Part shown: positions 49,831 to 61,805 of the stretch, in pieces
Layout of the letters: every line of letters begins with the position of its first letter
How positions within the stretch are numbered: position 1 is the stretch's first letter
Origin: Agarophyton chilense
Taxonomy: Eukaryota; Rhodophyta; Florideophyceae; Gracilariales; Gracilariaceae
DNA length: 64,000 nucleotides
Assembly (NCBI GenBank): GCA_030374765.1
Contig: JARGXX010000088.1
Span: 806,001-870,000, forward strand
Direction: 5' to 3'
Made by a program: the position numbers and the translations under genes
The notes under the pieces: model-generated
What the model saw: only the letters and a program-made list of their open reading frames with translations
Databases searched by the model: none
What the model was told of the DNA's origin: nothing

Positions 49831-52800
49831 GTGGGAGTCTCCTCTCAAGGAGGGGCGCCCGAGGCATCCAAGCCTCGCTCCCCGGTCAAAATCCTTTCAA
49901 GGAAAGAGGCCGTCAATGACGTGAACTCGGAACAATTTAGTGTTCTGCGTCGTCCGTGGAAACGTGTTTCCCATAACCGGTTCCCGGATAGAGTTCTGAT
50001 GATGACCAAGAGAAACTACAAGGTCTATGCTGACCTTGGCCTTTCACCCCAGTTTATGGTGCGACACCTTACCGTCTTAGACACCGGTGCTGGTCCGAAC
50101 TTTGTCGTGGAGGAAGTGCTACCGCCTACTTTGCAGCCTAGAATCCGCCGCGACCACGTTCCGGAGGTCGCGGACGCGAACAACAAACCGTTAAATACGG
50201 TGGGGTTCATAGAACTGGTAGTCCGCGTTGGCGCTCGCGTGGTGAAACTCGACTTCGTCGTATGTCGGAAATTAGACGCCCCAGTCATCTTGGGTTGCGA
50301 CTTTTGCGACCGCTTCGTCGAAGCGATCTTCCCCCGCCAGCGTCGTGTTGAGATGCAGGATGGATCGTCCACTCCAATCGTTCGTCGTCCGCTTAGGCGT
50401 GCCACGAAGAAGCACGTCCCGCTACCGGCAGCACAGGAACCTGGACCGGATAACCGTGAATCTAATAAGCTCCGCGTCGCAGCGTCATTGTGCGTCCCGC
50501 CTGAGTCCCAAGTGATGGGGAAAGTAACCTCCCGTCAACACGGACTTCGGGTCTTGCAACCATTGTCGTCACTGTATGACAGGCACAGCCTCGCAATTGC
50601 GAATGGAATTGTCCGTGTGGGTCCGTCATGCCGCACCCCATCGCTATGGTGCCGAAAAAGCTGACCGCAGCTGACGTTCTCGGACTCGTTCACTCTAAGG
50701 AGGGGGACAGCCTGGAACCTGTTTCATCGCCGGTACCCGGGGTTCAACCTATAACATCAGGTACGCAGCCCGTTTCAACCAGTGGTGACCGCCCCGATCC
50801 AGTCCAAGAACTCGAGGACCTGGATCTCAGCCACGTCCCGGAGTCATACCGCCATCGATTGCGAGAACTTTTAAGGGACTTCACCACTATGTGGGACGGC
50901 TCCCTTGGTGAGATTGCCACTACGAAACACCGGATTGATTTGCTACCGGACACCCGACCCATCTCTCAGCACCCATACCGTGCCGGACCCGCTGCAAGCG
51001 CGGAGGAAAAAGCACAAGTGCATAAAATGCTTCGAGCAGGAGTCATTGAACCGGCTCAGTCGCCGTGGGCTTCTCCAGTAGTACTGGATCCAAAGCAGGA
51101 TGGTTCCTGGAGGTTTTGCGTCGACTACCGTCGGTTGAATGCCGTCACCGTCAAGGACGTGTATCCAATCCCTAGAATGGACGAGTACATTGACTCGTTA
51201 GACACCGCCACCGTCTTTAAAACCCTGGACGCCAATTGGGGATACTGGAAAGTTCCGGTAAGGAAGCAAGACCAGGATAAAACCGCTTTCGCGTGTCACT
51301 CCGGTCTCTACCGTTTCAAACGGATGCCTTTTGGTCTTATCAACGCCCCCGCCACTTTCCAGCGAGCCATTGACATCTTATTGGCTCGCTTCAAATAGCG
51401 TACCTGCCTGGTCTACCTGGATGACATAATCGTCTTCTCAGATAATCTGGACAAACATCTCACTCATGTGAGGGATATCATGACCACGCTTCGAGATGCG
51501 GGTGTCACTCTTAAGATGAAGAAATGTGACTTTTTCACGGACACAGTGAAGTATCTCGGCCATGATATCCGTCCGGGACGTGTCACAATCGAGGAGACTC
51601 GTGTTAAGTCACTCAAAGAGGCTAAAGAACCGCGGACGCAAACCCAGCTTCGTTCCTTTCTGGGACTCGCGAAAGTCTACCGACGATTCATCCCGCACTT
51701 TGCGGACAAGGCTGCACCGTTAAACGCGCTTTTGTGGAAAGGCCAACCACCAAAACTGGACCCCTTAACCCCCGTTCAAACGGAATCTCTCAACTCTGTT
51801 AAGGATTCTGTCGTCTCTTCCCCGATCCTCTCGTTGCCCAAGCCTGGAAGGCCCTTCACCGTAGATACGGACGCCAGCAACTACCAAGTAGGTTGTGCAC
51901 TGTTTCAAACTGCACCCAATGAAGAAAGACGCCCCGTAGGGTACTGGTACGGATCGCTAAACGTCCACGAGAAAAATTACCCCGTCTCGGAGGAGAAATG
52001 CTTTGCAGTAGTGTGGGAATTACAAACGTTGCGCCCCTATCTCATGGGTAATCATTTCACCGTTTTTACGGACCACGCATCACTTCGATGGCTACTCTCG
52101 ATCCCGGAGCCTCAGGCCGCTTAATGCGTTGGCGTCTCCGTCTAGCGGAATTTGACTTTGACTTGCAGTACCGAAAAGGATCGTGCAACACCCAAACCGA
52201 TGCTCCCTCCCGCCTGGTCACTACTGGCGAAGCACTACCCGTCAAAGACGATGAAATACCCTGCTTTGCAGTGAATGGCGACGACGCTACCATCTAGGAC
52301 GAGGAACGAGACACGGACTCTTCAGATTCCGGTTCCGAATTGGACGACTTTCTTCTCTCGGAAGATTCCGAGAAACCCTTACCAGGGAACTTCGTCCCTA
52401 TTACTCTAGAGGAGATGATACGAAAGCAATTCGCTGACCCGGTCTGCGCGAAGGTCCGCGCTCAACTCAATGGAGGAGGTACTCTCCCCTTTCAGGTGAA
52501 TGACGCCGGATACCTTGTACGGACCGTCGGATCGCACCCACAAATCGTGGTACCACATAACCTCCAGTCGAGAGTCTTGCGGTTGTCGCACTACTCCAAA
52601 CTGAGTGGCCACGTCGAGGGACGGAAACTCTACCTCATCCTACGCCGTAACTTCTACTGGCCTGCCATGGCAGTGGACTGCTACGCAACGGTGCGGTTCT
52701 GTACCGATTGCACTCGGAACCGTGTCAAACTCCGCCGTCATGCGACGAAGTTGAAGCTGTTTCCAGCTCGCGCTCCATTGGAGTTTGTGGCCATCCATAT

Positions 52801-54469
52801 ACTGGGTCCCTTCCTTACCACGAAGCGGAATTACAAGTCCTTACTCGTAATTACGGATCGCTTCTCCAAGCTGGTCCGGACCGTACCGTTATGGAAGATC
52901 TCCACTATGAGCGTGGCTCAAGCCTCCATCCTACACTGGGTCTTCGTCTACGGTCCACCGGTCAACCTCCTCTCCCATAACGGGAGACAGTTTGCCTCTC
53001 GTTTCTTCGAGGATGTATGTCGCATCTTGGACATTAATAACCTGTTCACGACCACTTACCACCCTCAAACTAATGGGCAGGCCGAACGGTTCAACCGGAC
53101 ATTAATTGCAACACTCCGTTCATACGTTGCAGACCATCCCAAAGATTGGGACTTGTTCACTGATGTGCTCACCTTCGCGTACAATACGCAGGTTCACAGG
53201 ACAACTGGATTAACGCCCTTCGAGCTGGTACTGTCCTGTACCCCACCGCCCGTGGCGCTGGAACCACAGCCCACGCTGGATACCTTTCCGTCACCGACTG
53301 CTTACTGCGAAGCGTGGAAAACTTGGCTCACGAAGCTCGTTCCCGCCGCACGGCGTTCAATGGGGCGAGCACAGGCCGCTTACAAGCGTGACTTTGATAC
53401 CAAAGCCCCTCGCTCGCCGCCACGACTCGCCTCCGACGGTTACGTATTCATCCGCAAGGAGTATTGGAACCCAGAGAAGGGGAAACGCCACAAGCTGTCA
53501 CCCGTTTCCAACGGCCCCTTTCGGGTTATTTCGGTGGCTTCCGACACTGTCGTTGTTGACCTCGCTGGTAATCACCAACGCATCTCCTGCGATCGCGTGG
53601 TATCGGCTCCTCCGCCGTTAACATCCCAACCTAATGGTGTGACTGCTCCCGTTGAAACAGATTCATCGACCCCCTTACCCCAGTTCCACCCGCGTCCCTA
53701 CGCGTTACCGCACCCATCTCGGGGTTTGTCTGACCTTCCGCTACCCTCGGCGCCCAACCAAAAAAGAATCGTGTCACGCATTCGTCGCTCCTCCCCAGTC
53801 CACCCGACGGACACCAGCTCCGGTGCATGTTCTAAGGAGGGGGAGGCGCCCGACAGCCGTCATAATCCGGTCGATACCGTCGCTGGAAACGCCGCACCGT
53901 CGCGTGTCATTCTTCGCCCATCAGGGGTGCCTGATACCGACGTCTTGCACGACTCGACGCAGTCGCTATTCAATCCTCAGAACGGAGCTGCGGATAACGC
54001 CACCAACATTCGCCGAGGTGTCACCACACGTGCAATACGGAATGCAAATGCGCTCGACGCACTGCAGCCCGATACAGTACGAGTGGACGACGCACCACCG
54101 AAGTCGTGTCGACATTCCACTCAGCCGAGGAGTGCCTCGCGCGCTACACGGTCCGACTGGAGCGAAGCCGCCCAACGCGTGATCACTTCGGTACATTCTG
54201 GCTCAGGACGGGTACCACCCGGAAATAGCGGCACCGTCATAACGGATGGCCGGGAAGTGTACCGACAAGAGTTCGTGGTCGGACGCATTCTAAAGCACTC
54301 CTACCACCCAGAGGGGTATATCCAATACTTGGTCCGTTGGTACGGGTACGGCCCCGAATGGGATTCAGACGAACCGATAGAGCACCTACCCCGGTCGAAG
54401 GTGGTACAGTATCACCGTCGTACTGTCACGGCTTTGCCGGCTACCATAGACCGAGCCCAAGTGGGATGA
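49831..54469 (+). pseudogene. Broken Pol of the chromovirus, with chromodomain
   Basis: Protease at 50080 has TVLDTGAGPNFV. Reverse transcriptase has FCVDYRRLNAVTVKD, a TAG at 51396, then CLVYLDDIIVFSD with Y-L-D-D intact. RNase H has FTVDTDASNYQVGCALF, then a frameshift near 52090 and a TAG at 52295. Integrase at 52580-53250 has the HHCC finger. Its first catalytic Asp is His (FVAIHILGPF), its second is also His (LLSHNGRQF), and the Glu is intact (NGQAERFN). A C-terminal chromodomain near 54270-54430 reads YIQYLVRWYGYGPEWDSDEP; in this clade it targets integration to marked chromatin. Dead by several independent changes. Confidence 0.88.
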
Positions 54470-54789
54470 GAAGACACCTGATGGATAAAGGAACAGAAGA
54501 TCTGGATAAGAACCCTTGGAAGAAGGAGAAGATGCACAGAGACTTTGGAGAAGGACACTCAGAAGAAGTAGAAGAGAAGAAAGAAAACAAATACATCATA
54601 GACGGAAGCAGTTTACTATTTTCAAAGTTGCTTCACACACTACCGCACAGCGAGATATACCAACCAAGTTCCCAAGGGATCAGTTTCTGTGCTCCGCTGG
54701 GACGCGTCTCCTCCGCCTGAGGCGTGTCTCTCAAGAGAGGAAGATCCCGAACATCTTCGTGGTGTCTCCGCTCCAAGCGTTGTCCTACA

Positions 54790-55188
54790 CATTGATTTGT
54801 AAATTGTAATTCTTGTATAGGGATACGAAAGGTATCCTTAAATAATCACGACTTTCTTAGATTTAAAGTAAGGACATTTAACGGAAAAGATGGCTGTTAA
54901 GGTCGCAAAGACTGACAGTTAGATTAATTCAAAGAACGGATCAATTGACCGTTGCAGAACTTTTTAATGGTCGCGAACCGAGGAAGCGCCTGATACAAAA
55001 GCATTAGAGCGATGCTCTGACAAAAAGAAAGTCGGGATCTGTCGCAGTTGAGAAAAGCTCAGGACCAACCGAATTGAGTTCTCAAAAGAAGTGAAGCAAA
55101 GCGCGAGTTGCAGATTCTTGTTGCAAAAGTAATTACTGTTTGTACAAACAGGCTTGAGCGTACAATTTCCGTCAATTTGCTCACCACT
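54790..55188. other. Spacer between two decayed retroelements
   Basis: AT-rich. No LTR could be recognised for the following element. A short ATG frame at about 54890 ends after ten codons. Some protein-like text before 55189 may be an N-terminal extension of Gag. Confidence 0.35.
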
Positions 55189-56112
55189 ATGGAGAACAAA
55201 ACGGACAAGTCGACCAAAACGGTTAGACAGACCATCTTCTCTAATTTGGAAGCGCCTCAACTGCAAGATGTTGCGACCACGCACGTTAGAGCTTTTCAAA
55301 AACAGCATGAGCTGTACGAAAAGCAGGTTGCAGAGAAAAACAGGGAACCCGGAATAACAGTTACTCCCACGTCCTAGAAGGCCTCCATAGATGACTCGTA
55401 TATACGCATCGTCTTGACTGCACAATGGATAAAGGCGGATAGTATTGCGAAAATCACTTAAGAACAGCCTCAAGACTGTGTGATAGAATGTGCCAGTTTC
55501 ACGCCTAAAGGCGAACACTTGACGAAAATCGAGTACATAATTCGAAAATTCAAGATGGATACCAGCCTCAAAGAAGCCAAGGATCGTGTCTGGAGTTTTC
55601 ATTACAATTATTGCACCGTCTTGGAACCCGCCGGGATGCAAGAGCTTCCAACCCAGAAGCCACACATCGCGATCAAGCACATTCTCAAACGCATCAAACC
55701 AGAACGGCTTTGTGAAAGAATGAAGGACGTTGTAGAGTAGCGCAGAGATGAAGGACTTGAGAAGAAAGATTTTCGTGCGTTTATGCGTGAGATAGCGCGC
55801 CAGGCCAAAAGGCTTGAACAAGAGCAAGAATCCGAACGAGGACTTGCCAGTTCCAGTGAGAGCCATTCTTCGAGTGAAAAGAAAACTCAAGTATGCAAAC
55901 GAAAGCGTAAGAACTCGAAAAAACGGATTTGGGAAAGGCGCAGCCACAAGAAACGGCCCAGGTCTGCAGGCTATCCGAACGAGGCAGGGTGGACCTCGTG
56001 TCCTAAACAAGGAGCGGGTAATAAGGCGAATAATGAGCTGCCACCTTGTTTCAACCCAGAATGTGATGGGTTTCACTTCATTGCTCAGTGTCCCATTTCG
56101 ACCATGGAGTAG
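55189..56112 (+). pseudogene. Gag relic of the second lineage
   Basis: ATG at 55189 (MENKTDKSTKTVRQTIFSNL) starts a frame with TAG at 55375, TAA near 55459, TAG at 55738 and TAG at 56110. Between the stops the text is coherent (FVQ-free helical capsid, then a Lys/Arg/Ser-rich linker). It ends in a Cys/His pattern, CFNPECDGFHFIAQCP, which fits a CCHC knuckle. Confidence 0.65.
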
Positions 56113-56193
56113 AAGGCAGAGTAAAGAACCGAGTTCAAAACGCGGAAACGGCTTGAACAAGAGGCGAGAAACGCTTGTCAAAAGAGGGAGCCC

Positions 56194-58482
56194 ATGAAAA
56201 ACGGCCAAATTCACCGCATCGGGGCCGAGGAAATAGATTTTCACTCGGCTTTGTTAAGCGCGACATTCCGTCAAGATGCAGTGGAGGTCGTCGTAATGGC
56301 TGACCAAGGCTCAGATGTCAACCTCATACCCGAGAATATCTTTAAGACATTACAATCTTCAGCCCCAGGACTGAAAGTTACGGAGTTGAATCCACCCTTT
56401 GTCTACACAGGAATCGGGAAGACATCTGGAGAAGTGTGTTGTACCCACCAGGTTTTCATGGATGTACACTTGCGTATTCGACATGGTACAAGAGAGGTCC
56501 TGAGATCCATTCCGTGGGAAATCGCGAAGGTGGAATCTTAGAGTGGTATTATCGGAAGACATGTACTACAAGCCATTGGTTGCAACAACAAAGCGCTTCT
56601 TACAGCTGCGTGTGACAAACACAACGTGGTCATCAATGTACCGCAGGCGATGTAGAACGACGCCGCACGACGCATAGCCCAAGACTTCGGTGGGATAGCG
56701 TCTATGCGTATTAATGGCGTGTACCACAGCCAGGGAGGAAAGAACGACGATCACTCAAAGAAACCGATGTTTACATTGATATAGGCGAAGATGAACCTAC
56801 AGACCTCGATAGAGCCCTGAGATTGCTCGTTGATCAGGCCAAAGAAAATGGAATGTCTGAAGAAGAACTAGTGGAGCTCGAAAAGATTATCGACGAGTTC
56901 AAACCGATTTTCGATTAAGGGCTGTGGAAATACGACCCAGCCAGAGTGCCGCCAATGCGTATCAAGTTACAACCAGAGAAGCAGCCAGTGAAGGTAAAAG
57001 CGTGCAGATATGCAGCGCCGCAACGAGCCGTTTTAAAAGAATACGTTGCAAAACTGCTGGAACTAGGCATTTTTATACCAGACCCCCACGCAGAATGGCA
57101 TACAACGCCTTTGTTGTTGCCAAAGAATGGCTCCAAAGGCATTACAGATGTGCAATTGACCTTTGAGCTGTGAATTCTGCCATGATTAAGCAAGCTTGGC
57201 CAATGCCGCACTTAGAGTCCGAAATCCAGGATTTCCAAGGGGGAAATTGCTTCCTGGTAATTGACTTCGTTCACGGCTATTGGCAGCTCCCATTGCATCC
57301 AGACTCATATAATTCTTGTGGTGTTGTCTGCCCAGACGCAACCTACTCCTCATCAAGAGTCATACCCGGGTTGACGAATGCAGCAGCCCATTTCCAGTCA
57401 ACCATTGAACCATTCTTTCAAAAAGCTACGAAAGAAACTGAAAGTACAGATCGACGACTTTAACATCTACGCGCGCGATGAAAAGGAGTTGCTCTCAACC
57501 CTGGGGCGATTTTTTGAGATATGTAAGGAAAACCAACTCTTTCTTACGGAAAAAAAGTGAAAGCTGTTTGCCTGGGAGATAAGATGGTGTGCAAGAGTTA
57601 TAAACAAAGACGGATACAGCATGGACCCAACCAACGTGCAGGGTCTGAAAAATATGCAAGAACCGGAGTTAGCGGGGGAATTGTGTGAATTCACGCACAG
57701 TTGCTGATGAATGGCAATCTTGATCCCCGAATTTGAACAAAGAGTTGCACCCTTGGTTACGGTGCTCGAAAAAGCATATACCAAGGCCGGAAAGAGGAAG
57801 AAGCGGGCAATTAAGGAGATGCCATTGCGCACCCTGTCCTGGGGCCGGAAATACAAGGAGGCCTTCAGAGATCTACAGGACAGCTTGCGTAATGCCGTCT
57901 TCTTATCCTACCCCCGACGAGGAAAGGTGCTTTGTACTTGTAAGTATGCTTACAACAACCATTGGGCTGCGGTGGTAACGCAGATCAATCTGGAAGGTCT
58001 CAAATAAACCTGTAAAGGAACAGGAGCATGAACCCCTTGCTTTTCTGGGGGGTGCATTCAAAGGAGCGCAATGCAACTGGAGCTCCTATGAACAGGAAGC
58101 TTTTGCCAACTTTCAAGCATTTTACAAGCTTGAATACCTGTTCCTGAACGAGCACCCAGTGCACATCTTTACAGATCATCGAAACCTGTTGTTTGTTTTT
58201 GCGCCGTATGCACTGATTTATACATTAAGACGACATGTTGCACCAAAGGTACAAAGGTGAGCCATGTTTCTCTCGCGCTTCCATTATCGCATTGAACACG
58301 TTGTGGGTGAAAGAAATGTATTTGCTGACATGATAACGAGATGGACCAAAGGGTATCGCAAGCACAAAGTTACCACAAAGATGGTGTGCAGCTTTGTCCA
58401 TACAGCGGATCAGATCATTCCTGCCACTGACACCATCCAGTGGCTTTCTATCGACCAGATTAGAGAGGCTCAAAGTGTATAA
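56194..58482 (+). pseudogene. Protease, RT and RNase H relics of the second lineage
   Basis: Protease at 56194-56541 has VVVMADQGSDVNLIPENI. Reverse transcriptase spans 56930-57560 in shifting frames: LLELGIFIPDPHAEWHTTPL, NCFLVIDFVHGYWQLPLH, then VQIDDFNIYARD, which is the Y-x-D-D region with Gln in place of Tyr. RNase H-linked text includes VHIFTDHRNLLFVF near 58160 and FHYRIEHVVGERNVFADMIT near 58270. At least six frame changes or stops. Confidence 0.75.
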
Positions 58483-58788
58483 AAAGTGCGTGAGGGCCTG
58501 GTTTTAGGTGATGATGGACTGTATCGCGAACAGGGACACATGTGGCTGCCGCATCAAGCCAAAGAGTTAAAACTCAAAATTTTGATTCTCTTTCACTCCG
58601 AAGCTGGAGGTCATCGTTGAATTGAAGCAAAGGAAAGCATCATGCATGAACTCTTTTCTTGGAACGATATGCATGAAGAAATTGTTTTGTTCGTTTGGAG
58701 TTGTTTACACTGCCTTGTCACTCGCACAGGTCACGTTATCCCACGACCGCTTGGTATAAACCTACATGGGCAAAAACCGAATGAAGTC

Positions 58789-60333
58789 TGTAGTATTTTG
58801 CACTGTCGGAATGCCGATGGAAGATTTTTTTGGCTAAGTGTAATGATACTCATAAGTGAGTGCAACGGGTAGGATGAAGTTATGAAGCGGCACCCCGCAG
58901 ATAGTCCGTGAGGTGGTATGTTACACGTGGGACCTCGGTCTGCCACAGTGCATCCAATTTGGCCTTTTGTAGGCAAATATTGGACCGGCAACGGCGCATA
59001 TACTGTAGCGAATAGCCACTTGGCAAGCATTATCCCGTACTGTAGAGGGGTTAATCGGCAAACCAAGTTTAATCTAGATATTATTATGTGCGGCGCTCAC
59101 CCCTGTGCACTGTTTTTAAGGCACAGAAGGGAGCGGCGACTCCAAACTAAAGAAGACAACAAACGGATTGACAACTCCCTTGTTCCTTGTTCAAGATTAC
59201 TGTAGTGCAACGCCAAGGGCGGCGGAAACACACGAAGATGTCCGAGTCTTCCTCCAAGGAGGGTAGCACGGCGACGGAGCCTCTCCAGAGTGAACACGAC
59301 TAAGTCGGGGTGTAAGGCCGAGGTTCACCGGCACGCCAAGCGGGGAGAGTGCGGGATGCTAGAAGGGAGCAGACCGGGTATGAGCTGTATTCCACGGGAG
59401 TGGGCAAGTCTAGAGATCGAGTAGTGTACCCACGGGAGTGGCGATAAACACGGTAAGCCGGCGCGCGACGAACGCGGGAGCGGCACGAACAACCAACCAC
59501 AAAGCAAAAAGGGGGAGCTACCACGAGAGTGGGTAAGCGATAAAGGGGGGACCACCCAGTGGGGGCGATCGGGGGCATGGGCCACGAGAGCCAAAAGAAA
59601 TATGTAGCAAACCCAATACTGGGGCGAGAACACGGCAGTGGTATGAACAATATACACGCTAGAAGCGGTGAGTCTCCTGTTGACGCAGGGTGGATAAGTC
59701 TACCGTTAGTAACGCGGCTTCACCTCCGTAGAGTGTGGAAGACTCGCGAAAGCGGAAAAAGACTTAGAGCCAAGAACCCTGGTTGGGGAGGTTTACTGAG
59801 TGTCAGGGCGAGATCGCCCTGGCACTATATAGTGTAGACTACTGTAGACAGCTCTCTAACCTAGTGTAATAAAGCTAAATAAATAGAGAAATATCCAGCT
59901 ATGCTGTGCCAACCTGTCCTGGGCCACCCGTGGTACACGTGGGTAAGTCACACCCGAATCGGGGCCACGGCGCACGGCCGCCGGTGCACTTCGCGTACAA
60001 CGCGTATACACCTGGCTACGCCAGCCCGCTAGTAGCGGTATTACTCATAGATCTCACAAGTATCGCCCGAGGCGGAAAAACAACCAAGTCCTGGAAAACG
60101 GCCTTCACGAGGGTTGCACTTCAATTACTCAATCGGAGATCCGGACAAGCTACGACAAGAAGTTGTCCGTTCAACAGTACCAACAACCCTCATTGGCGAG
60201 TGGGGCCTTACGACCCCCATTCTAGCTCGCTAGTGTTTTGCTCTACCACACCTTCCCCTTAGCCGCAAGCACTCATTCGGCAGTCCCGAACACTGTCGCA
60301 GGTGTTTTCTCTCTCCGTAGAGCGCATACTACA
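58789..60333 (-). mobile_element. Outer solo LTR containing a second LTR
   Basis: It is flanked by a perfect TSD, AAGTC (58784-58788 and 60334-60338). Termini are TGTAGTAT and ATACTACA, as in the solo LTR at 29187-29851, to which the outer parts are similar in reverse. Removing the inner insertion and its extra TSD leaves about 617 bp, close to the 665 bp of the other copy. Confidence 0.9.
59201..60123 (-). mobile_element. Inner solo LTR, chromovirus family A
   Basis: 923 bp, flanked by a perfect TSD, ATTAC (59196-59200 and 60124-60128). It starts TGTAGTGCAAC and ends GTTGCACTTCA. It resembles the solo LTR at 46043-46907 (shared ACACGAAGATGTCCG/CCACGAAGACGTCCG near the start and a TTGC(A/T)CTTCA end). 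Confidence 0.88.
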
Positions 60334-61205
60334 AAGTCGTTCACATCGACTTCTTTTACACACATCCAAGCACAAGCGATCTGATGTACCTTCTATTAAT
60401 CTGAGATGATTTGTCATCCTTCATTTGGATATGGCCTACTGTACGAGCCACAGCCGAAGCGGCAGCGGAAGACATTGCACCTTGGATTGCTACATTCGGT
60501 GTCATGAAGTGGATGGTATCGGATCAAGGTTCGCATTTCGAAAACACGCTCTTCAGTCTATTGGCGCTGGAACTGAAAATTGGTCACCATTACACTACGC
60601 CGGACTCACCGTGGGCGAATGGTTCGGTAAAGAGTGTGTTATGGAAGGTGTTAAGCGCTTGGAAGGCCGTACTTCACGAATTCGAACTCGCACCGAAGGA
60701 CTGGGCGAGCGAATTGGAATGTGTTCAGATTATTATCAATTATGCACCGCTGGAGCGCCTGAGTCCACGAGACCAAGACATACCAGGAGTCTATTGCCCA
60801 CCATTAGAGGTTTTCACTGGGCACCTACCATCAAGACCACTTCTACAATCTCTCCCACTCAGAGATCCGATTCATATGGGACAGCTGACAGAGATCCGTG
60901 CTCGGCAGCTAATAAATATAAGCCGTACGCAGGACGCCTTGGAAGGCGTAAATCGAGAGGTTACTTACCAAACACCAAAAATTCAACAAAGAGCCATCGA
61001 ACGGCACAATATAAAGACCAACGTAACTCATGCCCGATTTGAGATCGAAGATTTTGTTCTGGTTCGACAAGTGCAGAAAAAAGCCATAAATTACTCGTTC
61101 AATGAAAAAAACTACGTCTAGTTACTAAAGCAGTATCAGAATTAGTCTACAAAGTAACAGACCTGCACCCTTATCGTCATTCACCCTCAGCTTGCCGAAG
61201 GTTCT

Positions 61206-61780
61206 TTAGTTAGATAGTATGTCATCAAAAGAGCCCACAGCTCCTAGTTCGATGACGGCAGATCCAGAAGTGGACAAGTGAAGACTACCGTATTTCTCGG
61301 GATTATCGAAGGAGTGAGCTATATGCAACTCGAACGTGCTACGCTCGCTTTTTTTGACTATAGGCTCGTCACCGGCTGCTTCGCTTTTCGGGTCGTTGGC
61401 CTGACTCAAACTTAAGACGCCTCAAAAAGGTGTCTGGGTTGTAACGTAATATGACATAGACATCTTGCCAAATATTCGAAAAGGTTCTTGTGATTTTCTC
61501 TAGTAGTTTATGATCTCTGAAAGATTGAATGCAAATTAAAAGTTCTGGGAAGAAAACAAATGGTTCCCAATAATGGAAAGAGGTGTTGTTGAAATCGTCC
61601 TCTTCTTCACTATGTGTAAGGTGAATCGGACAAGCTCTGAGCGCGATATGGGTGGTGCTACAAGTACCCATGTAGTAGGCTTTTAGTAAGCCTGGTGCTA
61701 ATTGCCTTATATATTCAGTTTCATAAAATGTTATCAACGGGGTACATCGACGTCTTAAAACGTCCGCAGCGGCATCGCTC
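61206..61780 (-). CDS. Uncertain coding remnant downstream of FANCD2
   Basis: A minus frame from about 61780 (SDAAADVLRRRCTPLITFYE, then THSEEEDDFNN) runs to 61369 in protein-like text. A neighbouring frame continues from 61409 to a stop at 61206 (SERSTFELHIAHSFDNPEKY). A one-base shift near 61405 or a small intron would join them. There is no upstream ATG: the sequence CTTCCGTTTCAG just before looks like a splice acceptor, only about 25 bp past the FANCD2 stop. It may be an alternative 3' exon of that gene, a separate gene relic, or chance. Confidence 0.28.
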
Positions 61781-61805
61781 GTCTGAAACGGAAGATGTGA
61801 GTCTA

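Larger units (their letters stand above)
47142..54789 (+). mobile_element. Decayed Ty3/Gypsy chromovirus
   Basis: The left end TGAAGTACAATGCCC resembles the reversed solo LTR at 46043, and the right end is TTGTCCTACA. Flanking CTTTG and CATTG differ by one base, so the TSD is imperfect. The 5' LTR is roughly 47142-47815. The 3' LTR seems shortened, with only the end part (about 54720-54789) clearly matching. Inside are Gag, protease, reverse transcriptase, RNase H, integrase and a chromodomain with several stops and shifts. It is older than the 5.7-12.6 kb element and related to the truncated one at 18-24 kb. Confidence 0.8.
58600..61121 (+). pseudogene. Integrase relic split by a solo LTR
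   Basis: The finger region ends in CLHCLVTRTGHVIPRPLG and then HGQKPNEV at the LTR junction. If the LTR and one TSD copy are ignored, the text continues in frame as VHIDFFY, the first catalytic Asp motif. Beyond the LTR: VSDQGSHFEN (second Asp) and SPWANGSVKSVLWK, where Lys stands at the expected Glu. The stretch between 60390 and 60411 has a stop. C-terminal text (VYKVTDLHPYRHS) follows after another stop at 61119. Confidence 0.78.
55189..61200 (+). mobile_element. Heavily decayed second Ty3/Gypsy lineage, split by nested LTRs
   Basis: Gag, protease, reverse transcriptase, RNase H and integrase relics follow one another on the plus strand with many stops and shifts. The sequence type differs from the chromovirus: the protease is MADQGSDVNLIPENI and the reverse transcriptase QIDDFNIYARDEKEL. 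A solo LTR with another inside (58789-60333) splits the integrase at the first catalytic Asp. Neither LTR of this element was found. The left limit is the Gag start and the right limit is approximate. Confidence 0.78.

Noticed and set aside
54964-56244. Open frame of 426 codons on the minus strand
   Set aside because: It lies antisense to a Gag relic whose Gag-like text and Cys/His knuckle read clearly on the plus strand. The minus text is rich in Phe/Leu/Arg without domains.
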